From: Aliiroseovarius sp. M344
GTDB lineage: Bacteria; Pseudomonadota; Alphaproteobacteria; Rhodobacterales; Rhodobacteraceae
Assembly: GCF_025140835.1 (NCBI RefSeq)
Contig: NZ_CP081153.1
Span: 3,071,001 to 3,135,000 of the forward strand
Length of the DNA stretch: 64,000 nucleotides
Reading direction: 5' to 3'
A program made the translations under genes and the position numbers. The notes beneath the pieces were generated by a model. The model had not been told where the DNA came from, made no database searches, and was given only the letters and a program-made list of their open reading frames with translations. This document shows, one piece after another, positions 17,788 to 27,212 of this stretch. The first letter of the stretch is position 1; every line of letters starts with the position of its first letter.

Positions 17788-18085
17788 TCTTCAAACCCTC
17801 ACAAAACTTTCCAGAATTTTACAATTTCTTATCGCGCGGGAAAAATCAATTCCATTGTTGGGCAAGCGCTGAACGCTGAAGGTCCACGGAACCGATAATT
17901 CTCATTCAAATTGCCAAACGAGCGCCAGCGGGGGTCACTTATCGGGCAAGCGAGCCCAATTGACTTCCCGAGCGAACTGCTAGGCCGCTGGTGATCACTT
18001 GGCTAAAAATGTGACATCCTATTGCCTTTTGCGAACCCAATGCGGTTCAATGTAGGTTAGCAAACCCTTTGGATTCGGAGATCGC

Positions 18086-20965
18086 GTGTCACTCTTTATC
18101 ATTGTTGCCTTTCCGTTTCTTGGCGCGTTGCTTCCCGGCCTTATGAATGCCGCGGGCCGCTCTGCGTGTGCCGGTGTCACATTTATGGTCTCGCTGGCCG
18201 CTTTCGTTGGGTTGTTGACCAATCTTCCAGCCGTGATGGCGGGCGAGGTTGTGACAGCGCGGGTCGATTGGATGCCTTCGCTTGGCTTGAATTTCACACT
18301 CATGCTTGACGCGCTGGGCTTTTTCTTTGCCCTTTTGATCCTTGGCATTGGCTTGTTGATCATCGCCTATGCGCGGCACTATCTAAGCCGCTCTGACCAT
18401 ATGGGCGAGTTTTTCACCTATCTTCTGTTGTTTCAGGGCGCGATGGTCGGCATTGTGCTGAGCGATAACATACTGCTTTTGCTGATCTTCTGGGAGCTCA
18501 CATCACTATCCTCCTTTTTGCTAATCGGGTATTGGAAGCACCTACCCGAAGGTCGGCAGGGTGCGCGGATGGCCTTGTTGGTAACCGGCATGGGTGGATT
18601 GGCGATGATCGGTGGAATGCTGATCCTGGGTCAGATTGTCGGCAGCTATGATCTGAGCGTCATTCTGCAGAACCGCGATCTCATTCAAGCCGATCCGTTA
18701 TACGTACCAGCCCTTATCCTGATCCTCTTGGGCTGCTTCACAAAATCTGCGCAGTTTCCGTTTCATTTTTGGTTGCCGCACGCGATGGCCGCGCCCACGC
18801 CAGTTTCCGCCTATCTGCACTCTGCCACGATGGTTAAGGCCGGCATTTTCCTTATGGCGCGCATGTGGCCCGTCCTGTCTGGCACCCCTGAATGGTTCAT
18901 GATCGTGACCACCGCCGGATTGGTGACAATGGTGCTTGGCGCCGTGATTGCGCTGTTCAAGCATGACCTTAAGGCGCTTTTGGCATTTTCCACTGTCAGC
19001 CATCTGGGTCTGATCACCATGCTTCTTGGCACGGGCACAGCCTTTGGGGCGATGGCTGCAGTGTTCCACATCCTGAACCACGCCACGTTCAAGGCAGCAC
19101 TTTTTATGTCTGCCGGGATTATCGATCACGAGGCACACACACGCGATATTCGTCAGCTGGGCGGGCTTCGCAAACTTATGCCCGTGACATTTGTAATCGC
19201 GACGCTGGCAGCCTTGTCCATGGCAGGAATACCCTTGCTGAACGGCTTCCTGTCCAAAGAGATGATGCTGGAAGAAGCCGCGCACACCACACTGTTCGGC
19301 TCGTCTTGGTTGATGCCAGCATTGGCGGTTTTCGGTTCGCTGTTTTCGGCTGCGTATTGTTTTCGCCTCATCGGGCATGTGTTCCTTGGGCCGGTCCGTG
19401 ACGACTATCCGGCAAAGCCGCACGACCCGGGCGTCGGTCTGTGGTTCCCGCCTGCGACGCTGGTCGTGTTGGTGGTTGTAATCGGCGTCGCGCCGTTCCT
19501 CGCAGAACCATTTGTTAAACTCGTCACGGCCGCGGTGCTGGGTGTTGGAGCCGAAGTTCCGACCGCCCATTTCAAAATATGGCACGGTCTGGTTCCGGCA
19601 CTGTTCATGTCCATCGCAGCGGTGGTCGGCGGTTTGCTGATGTTAGCTGTGTACAAACCCGCGCTTCACCTTTGGGAGACCACACCACGACCCGAAGCCA
19701 AGGTGATATTCGAGGCCATTGTCGAAGCAACCGCCCGCTTGGCCCAAAGGCTGATCTTGCCGTTGCACAATGGCGCGTTCACCCGTTACGCGGTGATTGG
19801 CACCCTCGCAATTATTGCCGCGGGCCTGCACGCTTGGACCACTGGTACGGTTGGCGCGCCGACGCGAACGATGCAGGCGGCAGGTCCGGTGTCTATTGCA
19901 GGTTGGTTGATGTTGGTCGCGGCGACATGCGGGATGGTGTTCTTGCATCGCAACCGCTTCATGTCACTGATCCTGATCGGCATTATCGGCCTGATGGTCT
20001 CGATCGGGTTTGCCTTCTTTAGCGCGCCAGATCTGGCGATGACGCAATTCACCGTCGAAGTGGTGACGATCATCCTGATGTTGCTGGCGCTCAACTTTTT
20101 GCCGAACCGCACGCCAGTGGAAAGCTCGGTATTGCGCCGGGTGCGGGATGCCGGCGTGGCCGTATTGGGCGGGCTGGCAACTTTCGCGCTGTCCTTCCAC
20201 TATATGTTGCGTGATCCGGCCAGCACGCCGATCTCAGAGTTCCACCTCGCCAATTCCTATAAAGGTGGTGGCGGCACCAACGTGGTGAACGTTATTCTTG
20301 TCGATTTCCGTGGTTTTGACACTTATGGCGAGATCATCGTGCTGGGGATCGCAGCCCTGCTGATCTATGCGCTGACCGAGACCCTGTTGGGCGGGCCGGT
20401 GCGTGCGCGGCTTTTGAACCGCACGCCAGATCAACCGCGGGCAGGCGACATGCACCCGATGATGATGGTTGTGTTGACCCGGGTCATTATGCCGGTTGTG
20501 TTGATGGTCGGGTTTTACATCTTCCTGCGCGGCCACAACGAACCTGGCGGTGGGTTTATCGCCGGCCTTGTCGTTTCGATCGCCGTGGTGATGCAGTATA
20601 TGGCCAGTGGGTTTTCGTGGACCTCGACCCGCCTGAAATACCCGTATCACGGGGTCATCGGTGCCGGAGTTCTGGTCGCTGGATTCACCGGCATCGGATC
20701 GTGGTTCGTAAGCAAACCCTTCCTGACATCTGATTTCACCTATGTCCGCATCCCGCCTTTCGAGAAGTTCGAGTTGGCCACCGCCGCGCTTTTCGATGTG
20801 GGCGTGTTCCTTGCTGTTGTCGGCGCCGTGATGCTGTCGCTGGAAAGCTTCTCGCGTCTGGCGCGCCGCGCGCACATGTCCGACAGCGAATACCCGATGG
20901 ATATCGACCCGTCCCGCGATGATCCGCCACCGGTCCAAGATTTAGCCACAAAGGAGGGGGTGTAA
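18086..20965 (+). CDS. mrpA: Mrp/Mnh/Pha cation-proton antiporter, fused subunits A and B
   Basis: A 959-residue polytopic membrane protein and the largest subunit of the multisubunit Na+(K+)/H+ antiporter. Residues about 60-420 are the complex I NuoL/M-like antiporter module, with HSATMVKAGIFLMAR and FSTVSHLGLI visible. The extension beyond about 600 is the MrpA-specific part. From about 788 the MrpB (MnhB) domain follows with RVIMPVVLMVGFYIFLRGHN and PGGGFIAGLV. An A-B fusion is typical of group 2 Mrp systems of proteobacteria. The start is GTG with CGGAG upstream. Six co-directional genes follow at -4 to +1 base spacing. Confidence 0.93.
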   Translation: MSLFIIVAFPFLGALLPGLMNAAGRSACAGVTFMVSLAAFVGLLTNLPAVMAGEVVTARVDWMPSLGLNFTLMLDALGFFFALLILGIGLLIIAYARHYLSRSDHMGEFFTYLLLFQGAMVGIVLSDNILLLLIFWELTSLSSFLLIGYWKHLPEGRQGARMALLVTGMGGLAMIGGMLILGQIVGSYDLSVILQNRDLIQADPLYVPALILILLGCFTKSAQFPFHFWLPHAMAAPTPVSAYLHSATMVKAGIFLMARMWPVLSGTPEWFMIVTTAGLVTMVLGAVIALFKHDLKALLAFSTVSHLGLITMLLGTGTAFGAMAAVFHILNHATFKAALFMSAGIIDHEAHTRDIRQLGGLRKLMPVTFVIATLAALSMAGIPLLNGFLSKEMMLEEAAHTTLFGSSWLMPALAVFGSLFSAAYCFRLIGHVFLGPVRDDYPAKPHDPGVGLWFPPATLVVLVVVIGVAPFLAEPFVKLVTAAVLGVGAEVPTAHFKIWHGLVPALFMSIAAVVGGLLMLAVYKPALHLWETTPRPEAKVIFEAIVEATARLAQRLILPLHNGAFTRYAVIGTLAIIAAGLHAWTTGTVGAPTRTMQAAGPVSIAGWLMLVAATCGMVFLHRNRFMSLILIGIIGLMVSIGFAFFSAPDLAMTQFTVEVVTIILMLLALNFLPNRTPVESSVLRRVRDAGVAVLGGLATFALSFHYMLRDPASTPISEFHLANSYKGGGGTNVVNVILVDFRGFDTYGEIIVLGIAALLIYALTETLLGGPVRARLLNRTPDQPRAGDMHPMMMVVLTRVIMPVVLMVGFYIFLRGHNEPGGGFIAGLVVSIAVVMQYMASGFSWTSTRLKYPYHGVIGAGVLVAGFTGIGSWFVSKPFLTSDFTYVRIPPFEKFELATAALFDVGVFLAVVGAVMLSLESFSRLARRAHMSDSEYPMDIDPSRDDPPPVQDLATKEGV

Positions 20966-20966
20966 C

Positions 20967-21323
20967 ATGGAGTTTCTCGTCGCCTCTTCCATCGGTATCC
21001 TGACCGCCGGCGGGTTGTACCTTGTCCTGCGACTACGGTCTTTCCCGGTGATCTTGGGCATTTCACTGCTGACTTATGCTGTGAATGTATTTCTGTTTGC
21101 CTCTGGGCGACTGACCGTCGGCGCGCCGCCAGTTCTGCGCGATGGCATGACAACCTACACCGATCCGCTGCCACAGGCTTTGGTATTGACGGCCATCGTG
21201 ATCTCGTTCGGCATGACCGCTGTTGTGGTGATGATCGGCCTTGGGGCGTTTCTAGGGTCGAACGATGACCATGTGGATGACCAGCCCGACACCCCCAAAG
21301 ACGAAGGGGAGGGCACAGCATGA
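20967..21323 (+). CDS. mrpC: Mrp antiporter subunit C
   Basis: A 118-residue NuoK-like membrane subunit with three hydrophobic helices and the conserved stretch LPQALVLTAIVISFGMTAVV. It starts one base after the mrpA stop. The polar tail DDHVDDQPDTPKDEGEG is typical of alphaproteobacterial MrpC proteins. It is part of the membrane antiporter complex. Confidence 0.93.
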   Translation: MEFLVASSIGILTAGGLYLVLRLRSFPVILGISLLTYAVNVFLFASGRLTVGAPPVLRDGMTTYTDPLPQALVLTAIVISFGMTAVVVMIGLGAFLGSNDDHVDDQPDTPKDEGEGTA

Positions 21324-22870
21324 CCCATTGGATTATTGCACCGGTCATTCTGCCCGCGTTGCTTGCCCCGTTTATCGTCCTGGCCGCGCGTTTTCACATC
21401 GGCATTCAACGTGTCTATTCCGTTGTCGGTGTGGTGGCATTGATTGGCATTTCGGCCGGGCTGGCTTGGACTGCATCCGACGGCACCATAATTCTTTACC
21501 AGCTCAGCGATTGGGCGGCGCCTTTCGGTATTGTTCTTGTGGGCGACAGATTGTCGACAATGATGATTTTGCTGACGGCGGTTCTGGCGCTGTTTGTGTT
21601 GCTTTACGCCATAGGCTCTGGCTGGGACGACCGCGGTCGGCATTTCCACGCCCTGTTCCAATTCCAGCTGATGGGGATCATGGGCGCATTTCTGACCGGT
21701 GATCTGTTCAACTTGTTCGTCTTTTTCGAAGTGCTGCTGATCGCATCTTATGGGTTGATGATCCACGCGGGTGGTAATGCCCGGCTTCAGGCAGGCCTGC
21801 AATATGTGCTTTTCAATCTCATCGGCTCTACGCTTTTCCTTTTTGCGCTGGGGTCAATCTATGCCGAGACTGGCACGCTGAATATGGCGGATCTGGCCCA
21901 ACGCGTCGCACTGATCGGGCCTGAAGAAACGGTGGGCATTCGTATCGCCGCAGTTCTTTTGCTTCTGGTCTTCGCGATCAAGGCGGCGGTTGTTCCACTA
22001 CATTTCTGGCTGCCGTCAAGCTACGCCGAAGCGCCCGCGCCGGTCGCAGCCTTGTTTGCCATCATGACAAAAGTCGGGGCTTACGCAATCATCCGCGTCT
22101 ATACCCTGATCTTCCCGCCGGACCTCGACGTGACGATGGGCCTGCATGATCTTTGGCTACTGCCTGCGGCACTGGTGTCTCTGGCCATCGGGATGATTGG
22201 CGTGTTGGCCGCAAAGCAGCTGGATCGCCTGATTGCCTTTTCCGTGATCGGCTCGATGGGAATGGTGATGGTGTCCATTTCGCTGTTCAGTGCGGCAGGG
22301 ATTGCCGCTGCGCTTTACTACATCGTGCACTCGACACTTGCTGGGGCCGCTTTGTTCTTGATCGCTGATCTGGTGCGCACAGGCCGGGCGAACCTGGACC
22401 TGACACCACAGCCACCTGTCGCAGGCAATGCTTTGACCGCGGGAATGTTTTTTGCAGGCGCCATTGCCATGGCAGGCTTGCCACCCTTGTCGGGTTTCCT
22501 TGGCAAGCTCCTTGTGCTGGACGCCGCCTATGGGACGGACCTTGTTGTCTGGATCTGGGTAATTGTGCTCGGCGCCAGCCTGATCAGCATTCTGGGGTTT
22601 GCCCGCGCGGGCAGCATTTTGTTTTGGAAAGCCCATAGCGATGAGACGACCGGTGAAACGACCGAGGCCTTTGAGGCACAGGCCCCAACACCGCTGGCGT
22701 ATGTTGCTGTAGGTGGGTTGATCGCGCTTCTGGCCGCATACACCATCTTTGCCGGGCAAATGCACAGCTATGCGACGACCATGGCAAGCCAACTGTTCGC
22801 GCCAGAGCCCTATATATCCACTGTGATCAACACACCCGGCAAACTCAGCAAGCCAAAGGAGGATCACTGA
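21320..22870 (+). CDS. mrpD: Mrp antiporter subunit D
   Basis: A 516-residue NuoM/N-like antiporter subunit with about 14 membrane segments. Visible landmarks are GDLFNLFVFFEVLLIASYGL (about 131-150), the proton-path lysine in FAIKAAVVPLHFWLPSSYAE, and AFSVIGSMGMVMVSISLF. It overlaps mrpC by ATGA. It would carry proton or cation translocation together with MrpA. Confidence 0.93.
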   Translation: MTHWIIAPVILPALLAPFIVLAARFHIGIQRVYSVVGVVALIGISAGLAWTASDGTIILYQLSDWAAPFGIVLVGDRLSTMMILLTAVLALFVLLYAIGSGWDDRGRHFHALFQFQLMGIMGAFLTGDLFNLFVFFEVLLIASYGLMIHAGGNARLQAGLQYVLFNLIGSTLFLFALGSIYAETGTLNMADLAQRVALIGPEETVGIRIAAVLLLLVFAIKAAVVPLHFWLPSSYAEAPAPVAALFAIMTKVGAYAIIRVYTLIFPPDLDVTMGLHDLWLLPAALVSLAIGMIGVLAAKQLDRLIAFSVIGSMGMVMVSISLFSAAGIAAALYYIVHSTLAGAALFLIADLVRTGRANLDLTPQPPVAGNALTAGMFFAGAIAMAGLPPLSGFLGKLLVLDAAYGTDLVVWIWVIVLGASLISILGFARAGSILFWKAHSDETTGETTEAFEAQAPTPLAYVAVGGLIALLAAYTIFAGQMHSYATTMASQLFAPEPYISTVINTPGKLSKPKEDH

Positions 22871-22871
22871 C

Positions 22872-23372
22872 ATGATGCGCGCATTCCTATGGCTGATACC
22901 ACACCCATTTCTTACGCTTCTGTTAACGGTGGTCTGGACACTACTGCAGAACGAGGTTTCTGCCGGGATGGTCGTCTTCGGCTTTATCCTTGGGATTATC
23001 ATCCCATGGGGTACGTCGGTTTGGTGGCCGGACACGCCGAAAAGCTTTCGTTTGAGCAAAATGATCATCTATGGCTTCATCGTGATCTGGGATATTGTCG
23101 TTGCCAATGTGCAGGTTGCCTGGATCGTCCTGACAGTTCCGAACGCGAAGCTCAGACCCGCTTGGATAGTTGTCCCGCTGGACCTGCTGCAACCCGAGGC
23201 TATCACGATACTTGCCGGAACCATCACGCTAACACCCGGCACTGTCTCTGCCGACTTGTCTGACGAAGGGCACAGCCTTTTAGTCCATGTTTTGCATACG
23301 GACGACCCCGACGCCGTGCGCGATGAAATCAAAACCCGCTATGAACGCCGCTTGAAGGAGATTTTTTCATGA
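22872..23372 (+). CDS. mrpE: Mrp antiporter subunit E
   Basis: A 166-residue subunit with two N-terminal membrane helices and a cytoplasmic domain. The MrpE pattern ITILAGTITLTPGTVSADLS and the end LLVHVLHTDD are clear. It starts one base after the mrpD stop, and its own stop overlaps mrpF. Confidence 0.92.
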   Translation: MMRAFLWLIPHPFLTLLLTVVWTLLQNEVSAGMVVFGFILGIIIPWGTSVWWPDTPKSFRLSKMIIYGFIVIWDIVVANVQVAWIVLTVPNAKLRPAWIVVPLDLLQPEAITILAGTITLTPGTVSADLSDEGHSLLVHVLHTDDPDAVRDEIKTRYERRLKEIFS

Positions 23373-23656
23373 CAGCCGCTTTAAGTTTTCTGAACATTGC
23401 GCTGGCCATAGCGTTTGTAACACTGGCACTCGGTCAAATTCTGTCAATGGTTCGGCTGGTGTTGGGGCCAACTCCCGGAGACCGGATATTGGCGCTTGAT
23501 ACAATGGTCATTAATGCGCTGGGATTGGTCATCGTGTTGGGCATTCATCAGGGCGTGCAGATCTATTTCGAGGTATCGCTGTTGATCGCCATGCTGGGGT
23601 TTGTCTCTACCGTCGCTTTGGCGCGATTCATTCTGCGGGGGGACATCATCGAATGA
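23369..23656 (+). CDS. mrpF: Mrp antiporter subunit F
   Basis: A 95-residue protein with three membrane helices. The family motif RLVLGPTPGDRILALDTM is at about residues 28-45. It overlaps mrpE (ATGA) and mrpG (ATGA). Confidence 0.92.
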   Translation: MTAALSFLNIALAIAFVTLALGQILSMVRLVLGPTPGDRILALDTMVINALGLVIVLGIHQGVQIYFEVSLLIAMLGFVSTVALARFILRGDIIE

Positions 23657-24033
23657 CGCCAGAAATAATCGGAAATTTTGCCACGGCGCTCTGCCTGTTG
23701 ATTGGGTCGGGTTTTGTCGCGGTGGGTGTCATTGGGCTGCTAAAATTCAACGACCCAATGACGCGCCTTCATGCTCCGACAAAAGTTGGGACTGTTGGCA
23801 TTGGCATGTTGCTGATGGCATCGCTTATCCATTCGTTTGTGTTAGGTGATACCTCGCTCCACGAATTACTGACCATGGCGTTTCTGTTTGTAACAGCACC
23901 GATCTCTGCAAACTTCATCGCCAAAGTGAACATCCACCTTCGCACGTGTGAAACACCGCCGCCGCCACCCCGCGACGACACGTGGTCAACGCTGAATTCG
24001 CCGGAGCCAGAAAAGGTGACCGAAGGTACGTAA
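23653..24033 (+). CDS. mrpG: Mrp antiporter subunit G
   Basis: A 126-residue protein with three membrane helices. The MrpG pattern LLKFNDPMTRLHAPTKVGT is at about 31-49, followed by FLFVTAPISANFIAK. A proline-rich polar tail completes it. It is the last gene of the mrp operon. Confidence 0.92.
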   Translation: MTPEIIGNFATALCLLIGSGFVAVGVIGLLKFNDPMTRLHAPTKVGTVGIGMLLMASLIHSFVLGDTSLHELLTMAFLFVTAPISANFIAKVNIHLRTCETPPPPPRDDTWSTLNSPEPEKVTEGT

Positions 24034-24038
24034 AAGAA

Positions 24039-24069
24039 CCAGCACCCCGAACTGCAGGGGCTGTGCTGG
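24039..24069 (+). terminator. Hairpin after the mrp operon
   Basis: CCAGCACCCC pairs with GGGG-CT-GTGCTGG across a short loop, six bases after the mrpG stop. No T-run follows, so it may be a factor-dependent stop or an mRNA 3' end stabiliser. Confidence 0.4.
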
Positions 24070-24226
24070 CCGCGACCAAGATCATTTCCAAGCTTATCTC
24101 ACGCGTGACATCTTTGTCTTGCGCAAGGGTGATTTTTTCCCGGAGACCGCGATAAGGGCTCTGGTCATGATCTGCATCATTATTTTCCAACGCATAGCGC
24201 CTGATAATTGAAGGGAATGGGTCGCC

Positions 24227-26938
24227 ATGTGGCCCACGACCAAGAAAGCAGGGAAAATGGCAGACCATCATACCAGATCGCTTAAAGATGTCTTGGAAGA
24301 GCTAGACAGCTCAACCGACGGTCTGACAACGGATGAGGCGAAAGACCGGCTGGAGCGTTTTGGCACCAACGAGTTGAAGGTCTCGAAAGACACGCCCGAA
24401 ATCGTCAAGTTTCTTCTGCAGTTCAAGAATTTCTTTGCCATTCTGCTTATCGCTGGCGGCGCACTGGCGATGACGGCCGAGCGCTTGGATCCCGGCAATG
24501 GCAATCTCTACATCGCCATTGCGTTGATTGCTGTCGTGTTCCTGAACGCGGCGTTCACCTACTTTCAAGAACACCAGAGTGAACGCATCATGGACAGCTT
24601 CAAAAACATGCTGCCTTCGATGATCACGGCCTTGCGCGACGGCAATCCGCAAGAGGTTCCCGTGGGAGAGTTGGTGCCCGGTGACGTGATTGTGTTGAAC
24701 GAGGGTGACAAGGTCCCTGCCGACGGGCGGTTGATAGAAGCCAAAGAGCTGAAGGTCGACAATTCAAGCCTGACCGGTGAAAGCGAACCGCAATTGCTGG
24801 ACCAAGGCAAGTCAGCCGAGGCGTTGCTGGAAAGCCCTAATATGATCTTCTCTGGCAGCCTCGTACAAAACGGCGAGGGAAAAGTACTACTGGTTGAAAC
24901 TGGCATGAACACACAGATCGGTGGCATCGTGGCGCTGACCAAGGCCACAGAGGCGACAGAGACGCCCATCCACCAGGAACTGAAATACTTCATCAAAGTC
25001 ATCAGTTTCATCGCAATCTTTCTCGGGGTGAGTTTCTTTGGCGTGTCTGTCGCCATCGGCAACAATGTGATCGGCAGCCTGATCTTTGCGATCGGCATCA
25101 TTGTGGCAAATGTGCCCGAAGGTCTGCTGCCCACTGTTACCCTTAGCCTGACGATGGCCAGCCGCCGCATGGCGCAGAAGAACGCGTTGATCAAGAACCT
25201 TGAAAGCGTCGAAACCCTTGGATCGACCACTGTCATCTGCACAGACAAGACGGGCACCCTGACGCAAAACCGACTTGGAGTGAACACTGTTGTCGTCGGT
25301 GGGGCCGCCTACGCCGTCGACGACAGGCGTGTGAAAGAGACGACGGCCTTTGATCGGCTGCTTCGGGTCATGTGCGTCTGCAACAATGCCTATCTGACCG
25401 ACGATGGCTACGCGGGTGACGCGACAGAGGGCGCCCTGCTGCTTTATGCGCGTAACTATACCGACCCCGCTGCCCTGCGGCGCATAGAAGAGATCGCCGA
25501 ACAACCTTTCAATTCAACCAGCAAAAGGATGATCACGGTCACCGATGACGGCACTGGGCCGCAAGCCTACCTTAAAGGAGCGCCAGAAGTGGTGCTGGCC
25601 ATGTGCGACAAGGTTGCGCTGAATGGCGAAGAGTTCGCGCTGACCCCGGACCGCGTTGGCGACATCGTGGATGCGTATCACAAACTGGCCGGTCGGGGCG
25701 AACGTGGGCTCGGTTTTGCCGCGCGGGCATGTGATCGCGACGATGTGCCCGAGGAAGGATACGTTTTCCTAGGGCTGACGGGGATGATCGATCCGCCCCG
25801 CCCCGAAGTGCCCATCGCGCTGGAGCGCTGCGTTTCAGCCGGCATCCGGGTCATCATGCTGACAGGAGATTTCGGCCTGACCGCAAAGACCATTGCCCAG
25901 CAGATCGGGATGATGGGCCCGCATGGCCGGGTTGTGCAGGGGGACGAGCTGACACAGATGACCGACGCCGAGTTGCAGGCGGTCTTACGGGACGAGGCAG
26001 AGATCATTTTTGCCCGCATCGCGCCAGCCCAAAAATTGCAGGTCGTTAAGGCGCTGCAAGCCAGTGGCGAGATTGTGACAGTCACAGGCGACGGCGTGAA
26101 CGATGCACCCGCGCTGAAGAACGCCGACATGGGTGTTGCCATGGGCGTAATGGGCACAGACGTCGCCAAGGAAGCCAGCGACATGGTTCTAATGGACGAC
26201 AACTTTGCCACCATCGTTGCGGCCGTTGAAGAAGGCCGCACCATTTTCGACAACATCAAAAAATTCATCGCCTATATCCTGACCTCCAACATCCCCGAAA
26301 TCCTTCCTTTCATCGCATTTGTGCTGCTGGATATTCCCTTGCCGCTGACTGTGATCCTGATCCTCAGCATCGATCTGGGTACGGATATCCTGCCCGCGCT
26401 GGGTCTTGGGGCGGAAAAACCGGAGACCGACGTGATGAAACGCAAACCCCGACAACGGGGGGAACGGTTGCTAAGCCGCAACCTGCTGCTGATGAGCTAT
26501 GGAATCATCGGAATGCTGCAGGCGGCAGCTGGGTTTTTTACCTATTTCACCATCCTCTACACTGGGGGCTGGGAATGGGGGCAAGATTTGGCCAGCTCGG
26601 ACGTATTATATCGGACGGCAATCACAGGGTTCTTTGCATCGATCATTATTTGCCAAGTCGCGGATGTGATCATCTGTCGAACTCGGACGCAAAGCCTTCT
26701 TACCGTCGGACTTTTGTCGAACCGGCTGGTTTTGGTGGGGATCGCATGTGAATTGCTGCTGTTGGCTTGCATCAGCTACATCCCAGCCTTCAACACTTTT
26801 TTTGGCACGGCACCACTTGAGCTTTGGCACCTGATGCTTTCCGTTCCTTTCGCCCTTTTGATTTTGCTTGGGGACGAACTGCGCAGGGTCTTTGTGCGCC
26901 GAGGCAACCGGTTCGTGTTGCGCTGGCTGACCTGGTAG
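24227..26938 (+). CDS. P-type cation ATPase resembling the Na,K-ATPase (P2C) subclass
   Basis: A 903-residue P-type ATPase. In order: N-terminal cation ATPase domain, actuator motif LTGES, M4 sequence VPEGLLPTVTLSL, phosphorylation site CTDKTGTLTQN (Asp about 340), nucleotide domain with KGAPE, hinge TGDGVNDAPALKNADMGVAMG, and a six-helix C-terminus. VPEGLLPTVT plus KNLESVETLGSTTVICTDKTG matches Na,K/H,K-ATPase alpha chains better than Ca pumps (which have PEGLPAVVT). The ATG at 24227 has AAGGGA ten bases upstream; ATG 24257 is an alternative. The mrp operon just upstream suggests a role in Na+ export; the ion is not proven. Confidence 0.85.
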   Translation: MWPTTKKAGKMADHHTRSLKDVLEELDSSTDGLTTDEAKDRLERFGTNELKVSKDTPEIVKFLLQFKNFFAILLIAGGALAMTAERLDPGNGNLYIAIALIAVVFLNAAFTYFQEHQSERIMDSFKNMLPSMITALRDGNPQEVPVGELVPGDVIVLNEGDKVPADGRLIEAKELKVDNSSLTGESEPQLLDQGKSAEALLESPNMIFSGSLVQNGEGKVLLVETGMNTQIGGIVALTKATEATETPIHQELKYFIKVISFIAIFLGVSFFGVSVAIGNNVIGSLIFAIGIIVANVPEGLLPTVTLSLTMASRRMAQKNALIKNLESVETLGSTTVICTDKTGTLTQNRLGVNTVVVGGAAYAVDDRRVKETTAFDRLLRVMCVCNNAYLTDDGYAGDATEGALLLYARNYTDPAALRRIEEIAEQPFNSTSKRMITVTDDGTGPQAYLKGAPEVVLAMCDKVALNGEEFALTPDRVGDIVDAYHKLAGRGERGLGFAARACDRDDVPEEGYVFLGLTGMIDPPRPEVPIALERCVSAGIRVIMLTGDFGLTAKTIAQQIGMMGPHGRVVQGDELTQMTDAELQAVLRDEAEIIFARIAPAQKLQVVKALQASGEIVTVTGDGVNDAPALKNADMGVAMGVMGTDVAKEASDMVLMDDNFATIVAAVEEGRTIFDNIKKFIAYILTSNIPEILPFIAFVLLDIPLPLTVILILSIDLGTDILPALGLGAEKPETDVMKRKPRQRGERLLSRNLLLMSYGIIGMLQAAAGFFTYFTILYTGGWEWGQDLASSDVLYRTAITGFFASIIICQVADVIICRTRTQSLLTVGLLSNRLVLVGIACELLLLACISYIPAFNTFFGTAPLELWHLMLSVPFALLILLGDELRRVFVRRGNRFVLRWLTW

Positions 26939-27141
26939 GGGTCCACCAAGACCAAAAAGTAGCGGTGGAACCGTGAAGTAGAAATCATCCGGTTGCCCAT
27001 TTTCGACAAGAGCGCGCTACAAAGATCGCCACTTTCCGGGCATCAAGAAGCCGGTGCCGCTGTATGCGATACCACGACGATATTCGTCCAACCGGGCGGA
27101 CCGCTTTCGGGTCTGTCGGCTTCGCGCCGGGCAATGCCCGA

Positions 27142-27155
27142 TTGATATGTATCAC
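27142..27155. promoter_or_regulatory. Weak FNR/FixK-like box upstream of the BMP gene
   Basis: TTGATatgtATCAC matches TTGATnnnnATCAA at nine of ten defined positions and lies 58 bases before the start of the BMP-family gene. About two such one-mismatch hits are expected by chance in this window, so the evidence is weak. Confidence 0.25.
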
Positions 27156-27212
27156 AACCCCCCTATCCAACTAGTGCTTTCATAAATGCGATGGATTCAC
27201 AGGAGATTTGAC

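Noticed and set aside
18698..19585. Long minus-strand open frame (295 residues) inside mrpA
   Set aside because: Antisense shadow of the strongly coding mrpA frame; the translation is rich in His/Gln/Arg with no domain.
22157..23068. Minus-strand open frame of 303 residues across mrpD-mrpE
   Set aside because: Antisense to two well-recognised Mrp subunits; low-complexity polar translation.
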